Positions 60,776 through 64,000 of a stretch of DNA of 64,000 bases are shown one piece after another. How positions within the stretch are numbered: the first letter of the stretch is position 1; the number at the start of each line of letters is the position of its first letter. The notes below the pieces were generated by a model. It did no database searches, was not told the DNA's origin, and saw nothing but the letters and a program-made list of their open reading frames with translations. The translations under genes and the position numbers were made by a program. The stretch is from an uncultured Bacteroidales bacterium (GTDB taxonomy: Bacteria > Bacteroidota > Bacteroidia > Bacteroidales > UBA932): positions 62,001-126,000 of the forward strand of contig CAJODR010000004.1 of assembly GCA_905233275.1 (NCBI GenBank), read 5' to 3'.

Positions 60776-61662
60776 GCAAGTACAAACCCAAAAAGAGCTT
60801 TGACATCCTCGGCGGCTTCCAGTGGTATACCCCGGGGATAGGCGGCATCATCGTATTCCTGCTGATTTTCCTGGCGGGACTAGTCCTTGCCGGCATCATC
60901 GGCTCCGTATGGCTCCTTGCCGGAGGCGGAAAGGATGCATTCACGCTCATCACATACGTGCTGATGTTCATCCCCGTACTCATTTTCGCGGGGGTCATGA
61001 GCCGGGAACGTGCCGTGTGGGAAAAAGGCTACGCTCTGGACAACAATCACTTCGCCCCGTACGGAGGCGTCTGGATGGCCGTGATGGCAGCCCTGTCCAT
61101 GTTCTGCCTCGGGCTTGCGCTTGATCCGGTCAACAGCTGGATTATCTCACTCGCCCCGATGACCCCCGACTGGGAACAGGCCCTCGAGCAGATGGTCGGA
61201 GGCAATTTCCTCTTCAACTTCCTGTCCGTGTGCATATTCGCTCCCCTCTTCGAGGAATGGATGTGCAGGGGAATCATTCTCCGGAGCCTCCTGCAGAAGA
61301 TACGTCCGGTCTGGGCGATCGTCATCTCCGCGCTCATATTCGCCTTGATACACGGCAATATCTGGCAGGGCTTCAACGCTTTCGCCATCGGACTCCTCCT
61401 CGGCTATGTCTACTACCGGACCGGCTCGCTGAAGCTCACCATCCTGATGCACTTCTGCAACAATTTCCTGAGCCTCATGCTCTCCCGCATGGAAAGCCTT
61501 TCCGCAGCCGATTCCTGGAGCTCAATCATGCCGGGCTGGGCCTACTGGACAATGGTGATTGCCGCAGCAGCCATCACCGTCGGCACCGTCATCGTCTTCA
61601 GCCGCGTCCCCCTCACCGGCCGCAGCAACTGCGACGAAATCCTCCCCGAAGAAATCGCTTAA
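60772..61662 (+). CDS. CPBP-family intramembrane metalloprotease
   Basis: The 296-aa protein has about eight membrane helices. The CPBP (Abi/Rce1-like) motifs are complete: EEWMCRGIIL (EExxxR), FALIHGNIWQGFNAFAIGLLLGYVYYRTGSL (motif 2 His) and LHFCNNFLSL (motif 3 HxxxN). It probably cleaves membrane proteins within the lipid bilayer; targets are unknown. It overlaps the upstream nucleotidyltransferase by 4 nt. Confidence 0.9.
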   Translation: MSKYKPKKSFDILGGFQWYTPGIGGIIVFLLIFLAGLVLAGIIGSVWLLAGGGKDAFTLITYVLMFIPVLIFAGVMSRERAVWEKGYALDNNHFAPYGGVWMAVMAALSMFCLGLALDPVNSWIISLAPMTPDWEQALEQMVGGNFLFNFLSVCIFAPLFEEWMCRGIILRSLLQKIRPVWAIVISALIFALIHGNIWQGFNAFAIGLLLGYVYYRTGSLKLTILMHFCNNFLSLMLSRMESLSAADSWSSIMPGWAYWTMVIAAAAITVGTVIVFSRVPLTGRSNCDEILPEEIA

Positions 61663-61732
61663 CAATACCGATAATTTCGGGTACGGATTCAGTTTGAGAG
61701 GGATTTGTGATTAACATTAAGATAATTATTCC

Positions 61733-61740
61733 TAAATTTG
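61733..61740 (+). promoter_or_regulatory. -7 element of the 65-aa membrane protein gene
   Basis: TAAATTTG, 22 nt before the ATG; a TTTG lies 25 nt upstream, rather far. Confidence 0.45.
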
Positions 61741-61762
61741 AAGCACGAAACAATTATCACAG

Positions 61763-61960
61763 ATGAAAGACCTTATCAAAAAGATTTGCACTCCGGATAT
61801 AGCAGCGATTGTCGTGCTTCTGGCGGCCGTGATCATGAATTTCGTGATATTCCTGTCACGCACGATTAGAGGCGCCCATCCCTGGGCACTCGTCATCGGC
61901 ATTATTCTGCTGGTGTATCTGGTGCTCTACGTCCTCACGGTCTTCTGCCGGAAGAAATAG
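61763..61960 (+). CDS. Small two-helix membrane protein
   Basis: The 65-aa protein has two hydrophobic segments (IAAIVVLLAAVIMNFVIFL; ALVIGIILLVYLVLYVLTVF) joined by RTIRGAHPW and ending in CRKK. There is a -7 box in front and an ATG after AATTATCACAG, so it is likely expressed. No family recognised. Its last 26 nt overlap the end of the MurU-like gene on the other strand. Confidence 0.65.
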   Translation: MKDLIKKICTPDIAAIVVLLAAVIMNFVIFLSRTIRGAHPWALVIGIILLVYLVLYVLTVFCRKK

Positions 61961-62696
61961 TCCGGAGAATAGCTGCGGCCTCAGCTTCGGCCTCGCCGAG
62001 AGACCCGTATTTACCTACATCGACCATCCTCGAGCCAGTGGCGTCATAGCCGGCGACAGGATGGTCGCGGCATATACGCAGGTAGAAATCCATTATCGGG
62101 AATCTCTCCTCACCGTCCATCGCCTCCTCCATCAGGGGGAAGACGCTGTCGGAAATGAGATGAATGCCGGAGAATGCCAGCATACGGTACTTGGAGACAT
62201 CCAAATCTCCGTTCGGTGAACGGACTTCGCCGGTAGCGGTGTCAGTCCAGCCCACCAGCCGCATATCGTCGTCGAAAAGAAGATACCTGCGAGTTCTCCG
62301 TTCGCTCACGGCAAGCGTCGCGACGGCATCTTCCGGCGCTGATGCCGCAAAGTCCCGGAGACTGATGTCGGAAATGATATCCACGTTGTGCACGAGGAAC
62401 TTGCCGCAGCCTTCAAGAAGCGGTCTGGCATGAAGCACAGCACCGCCGGTTTCGAGGAGACGGTCCGATTCGTCGGAGACGGTAGCATAGGGGTAAAAAA
62501 CTGACAGAAAGTCCCTTATCTGCTCCGGAAAGTGATGCACATTGACGACGAGCTCGTCGAATCCCTCCGCAATCAGCCGGTCAGCCACATGCGCAAGAAG
62601 CGGTTTGCCACAGACAGGCACAAGCGCTTTCGGCATCGTGTCCGTCAGGGGTCTGAGCCTCGTCCCGAGGCCCGCGGCAAAGATAAACCCTCTCAT
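61935..62696 (-). CDS. MurU-like sugar-1-phosphate nucleotidyltransferase
   Basis: The 253-aa protein begins GFIFAAGLGTRLRPLTDTMPKALVPVCGKPLL, the nucleotidyltransferase signature. It has LVVNVHHFPEQIRDF, VHNVDIISDISL (metal site, with V-D instead of D-D spacing) and SGIHLISDSVFPLM. Length and motifs fit N-acetylmuramate-1-phosphate uridylyltransferase (MurU) of the cell-wall recycling bypass. It overlaps by 4 nt the upstream kinase, which resembles AmgK, the enzyme that feeds MurU. The pairing supports the assignment; other sugar-1-phosphates remain possible. Confidence 0.8.
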   Translation of the reverse strand: MRGFIFAAGLGTRLRPLTDTMPKALVPVCGKPLLAHVADRLIAEGFDELVVNVHHFPEQIRDFLSVFYPYATVSDESDRLLETGGAVLHARPLLEGCGKFLVHNVDIISDISLRDFAASAPEDAVATLAVSERRTRRYLLFDDDMRLVGWTDTATGEVRSPNGDLDVSKYRMLAFSGIHLISDSVFPLMEEAMDGEERFPIMDFYLRICRDHPVAGYDATGSRMVDVGKYGSLGEAEAEAAAILRTISSGRRP

Positions 62697-64000
62697 AACT
62701 CCCGCCTGATACCAAGCTCCCGGTGAATCAAGCGCACATGCACTTCCGGGAACATCTCCTTCACATGCGCAGCAAGATGCTCGGCACTATACGCACTACG
62801 GTGCTGACCGCCGGTGCAGCCGAAACTCACCTGAAAATGGGAAAAACCCCGTTCAAGAAATCTCCTCACATGCGCATCCACAAGTGAATACACCCCATCC
62901 AAAAAAGCAGTAATCTCCCCGTCCTCTTCGAGGAACTCAATCACCGGGGCATCAAGTCCATTCAACTTCTTGAACCGCTCATACCTCCCCGGATTATGCA
63001 CCGCCCTGCAATCAAACACAAATCCCCCACCATTCCCGCTCTCATCCTCCGGAATACCTTTTTTGTACGAAAAACTATAAATATCTACAATCAGACCAGA
63101 AGGAAGATCATCATGATCTTCCGCATTGCTGTTTACAAGATCAGAAAGAACTTCTGTGAGGTAAGGGTAGGCGGGGAAAGGGAGGAGGGTGGAGAGGTTG
63201 TCGAGGGCGGGGGCGATGCTGTCGATGAAGTATTGTTTCTTTTCGATGAGACCGCGGAAGCCGTAGCAGCCGAGGACCTGGAGGAGGCGGAAGAGGGTGA
63301 AGAGGCGGAACTGGTCCCGGAAGCGTTCCTGGGGGATGGTGACGTAGCGGGAGAGCTCTTCGCGGTATGCTTCGATCATTTCCTCCCGAAGGGTGTCGGG
63401 ATAGCGGGCGCTGGCCTGATAGACGAAGGAGGCGAGGTCGTAGTAGAACGGTCCCTTGCGGCCTCCCTGGTAGTCGATGAACCACGGTTGGCCGTCACGG
63501 AGCATGATGTTGCGGCCCTGGAAGTCGCGGTACATGAAGGTGTCCGAGCGGACTGCGAGGAGGTCGGCCCTGAGGCGGTCGAAATCGTCCTGGAGGCGGA
63601 CTTCGTTGAATTCTACGCCGCGGAGCTTGAGGAAATCGTATTTGAAATAGTTGAGATCGAAATCCACCATCCTGGCGTCGAACTCCGGCTGGGGATAGCA
63701 GACGCTGAAATCGAGACCCTCAGCACCCTCGAACTGGAGACGCGGTAGCGCCCTGACTGCACGGAGGAGAAGCGTTTTCTCTTCATCGGAATAGTGCCCC
63801 GAGGCACGTCCGGCAGCGACTGCGTCGAATAGCGACAGCTCCCCGAGATCCTCCTGGAGATAACTCATCCCATCATCGGATACGGCATAAATCTCCGGGA
63901 CGGCCAGTCCCTTCGAACGGAAATGGCGCGAAATTGTGAGGAACGCGCGATTCTCATCAGGGTCGGTCCCAACGACTCCGATTGCCGTCACAGGGCCGTA
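62693..64000 (-). CDS. AmgK-like sugar kinase fused to RapZ C-terminal domain (N-terminus beyond window)
   Basis: The frame stays open to 64000 (Y-G-P-V-T-A-I), so the start lies outside. About 280 visible residues are an APH-type kinase: YLQEDLGELSLFDAV, catalytic MYRDFQGRNIMLRDG (HxDxxxxN type with Tyr for His, close to LRDF in AmgK) and WFIDYQGGRKGPFYYDLAS (metal loop). The C-terminal ~140 residues (VDIYSFSYKKG, FVFDCRAVHNPGRY, FLDGVYSLVDAHVRRFL, VSFGCTGGQHRSAYSAEHLA) are the RapZ C-terminal domain, which in E. coli binds GlcN6P and controls GlmS synthesis. Overlaps the MurU-like gene. Confidence 0.83.
   Translation of the reverse strand, partial: YGPVTAIGVVGTDPDENRAFLTISRHFRSKGLAVPEIYAVSDDGMSYLQEDLGELSLFDAVAAGRASGHYSDEEKTLLLRAVRALPRLQFEGAEGLDFSVCYPQPEFDARMVDFDLNYFKYDFLKLRGVEFNEVRLQDDFDRLRADLLAVRSDTFMYRDFQGRNIMLRDGQPWFIDYQGGRKGPFYYDLASFVYQASARYPDTLREEMIEAYREELSRYVTIPQERFRDQFRLFTLFRLLQVLGCYGFRGLIEKKQYFIDSIAPALDNLSTLLPFPAYPYLTEVLSDLVNSNAEDHDDLPSGLIVDIYSFSYKKGIPEDESGNGGGFVFDCRAVHNPGRYERFKKLNGLDAPVIEFLEEDGEITAFLDGVYSLVDAHVRRFLERGFSHFQVSFGCTGGQHRSAYSAEHLAAHVKEMFPEVHVRLIHRELGIRREL

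Noticed and set aside
1-64000. CRISPR array, intact prophage, IS element, rRNA operon
   Set aside because: Looked for spaced direct repeats, transposase or integrase motifs and rRNA signatures; none seen. The only mobile-type sequence is the ORF6N fragment.

Overview
The window comes from a member of the Bacteroidota, most likely an uncultured gut or rumen Bacteroidales. The evidence is the promoters of the form TTTG-N19/20-TAnnTTTG, an STN/plug TonB-dependent receptor followed by a DUF4249 lipoprotein, DUF3575 and FimB/Mfa2 proteins, a BT_3928-type protein, the rpmB-rpmG-DUF4295-ftsY gene order, and secreted GH3, GH53 and GH28 enzymes. I cannot assign a genus from sequence alone. No rRNA, CRISPR array, intact prophage or intact IS element is visible.

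Layout. 1-2991 (minus): indolepyruvate oxidoreductase iorA-iorB and a window-truncated aminotransferase. 3.1-5.5 kb (plus): a GH3 lipoprotein ending in a double hairpin. 5.5-7.8 kb: gene debris (DUF1653 tail, broken ORF6N gene, decayed MptD-type gene) around an intact DUF4491-ZIP pair. 7.9-10.4 kb (minus): GH53 and MATE. 10.5-10.9 kb: tmRNA. 11.0-13.9 kb (minus): a TPR protein and a frameshifted WalJ/YycJ-type MBL hydrolase. 13.95-26.1 kb (plus): a seven-gene envelope operon, namely a dead M28-like protein, an MsbA-like ABC exporter, an amidase-like golvesin-domain protein, a hypothetical, a TonB receptor, a DUF4249 protein and an MG2/plug-like protein. 26.3-28.5 kb (minus): NfeD-like protein, frameshifted flotillin and an XRE regulator. 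28.6-32.9 kb: tRNA-Leu followed by an accessory patch (FISUMP remnant, PIN/RHH toxin-antitoxin pair, and a fimbrial-type operon with an HExxH lipoprotein).

33-45.6 kb is a dense minus-strand housekeeping block: DUF4199-GT2; thrS-infC-rpmI-rplT-lepB-rpmB-rpmG-DUF4295; ftsY-pheT-DUF4296-radical SAM-deoC. 45.7-52.4 kb holds a DUF6935-like protein, an EF-hand/LRR-like protein, tryptophanase, GH28, a YitT/YczE-type membrane protein and an orphan histidine kinase. 52.4-56.7 kb (minus) is a two-gene transport operon whose first gene fuses an SLC13/DASS symporter to a complete but apparently zinc-less M49 (dipeptidyl-peptidase III-like) domain, followed by a DcaP-like porin. 56.7-64 kb holds folP, tmk, a BT_3928-family protein, a DivIC/FtsB protein, a nucleotidyltransferase, a CPBP protease, a MurU-like nucleotidyltransferase, and an AmgK-like sugar kinase fused to a RapZ C-terminal domain and cut by the window end.

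Combined picture: an anaerobic, plant-polysaccharide-using, amino-acid-fermenting bacterium (iorAB and tnaA both act on aromatic amino acids) with much envelope machinery. The most unusual items are the SLC13-pseudoM49 fusion, the kinase-RapZ fusion beside a MurU-like gene, the dead M28 protein heading the envelope operon, and several genes broken by small internal deletions, which may be real decay or assembly error.
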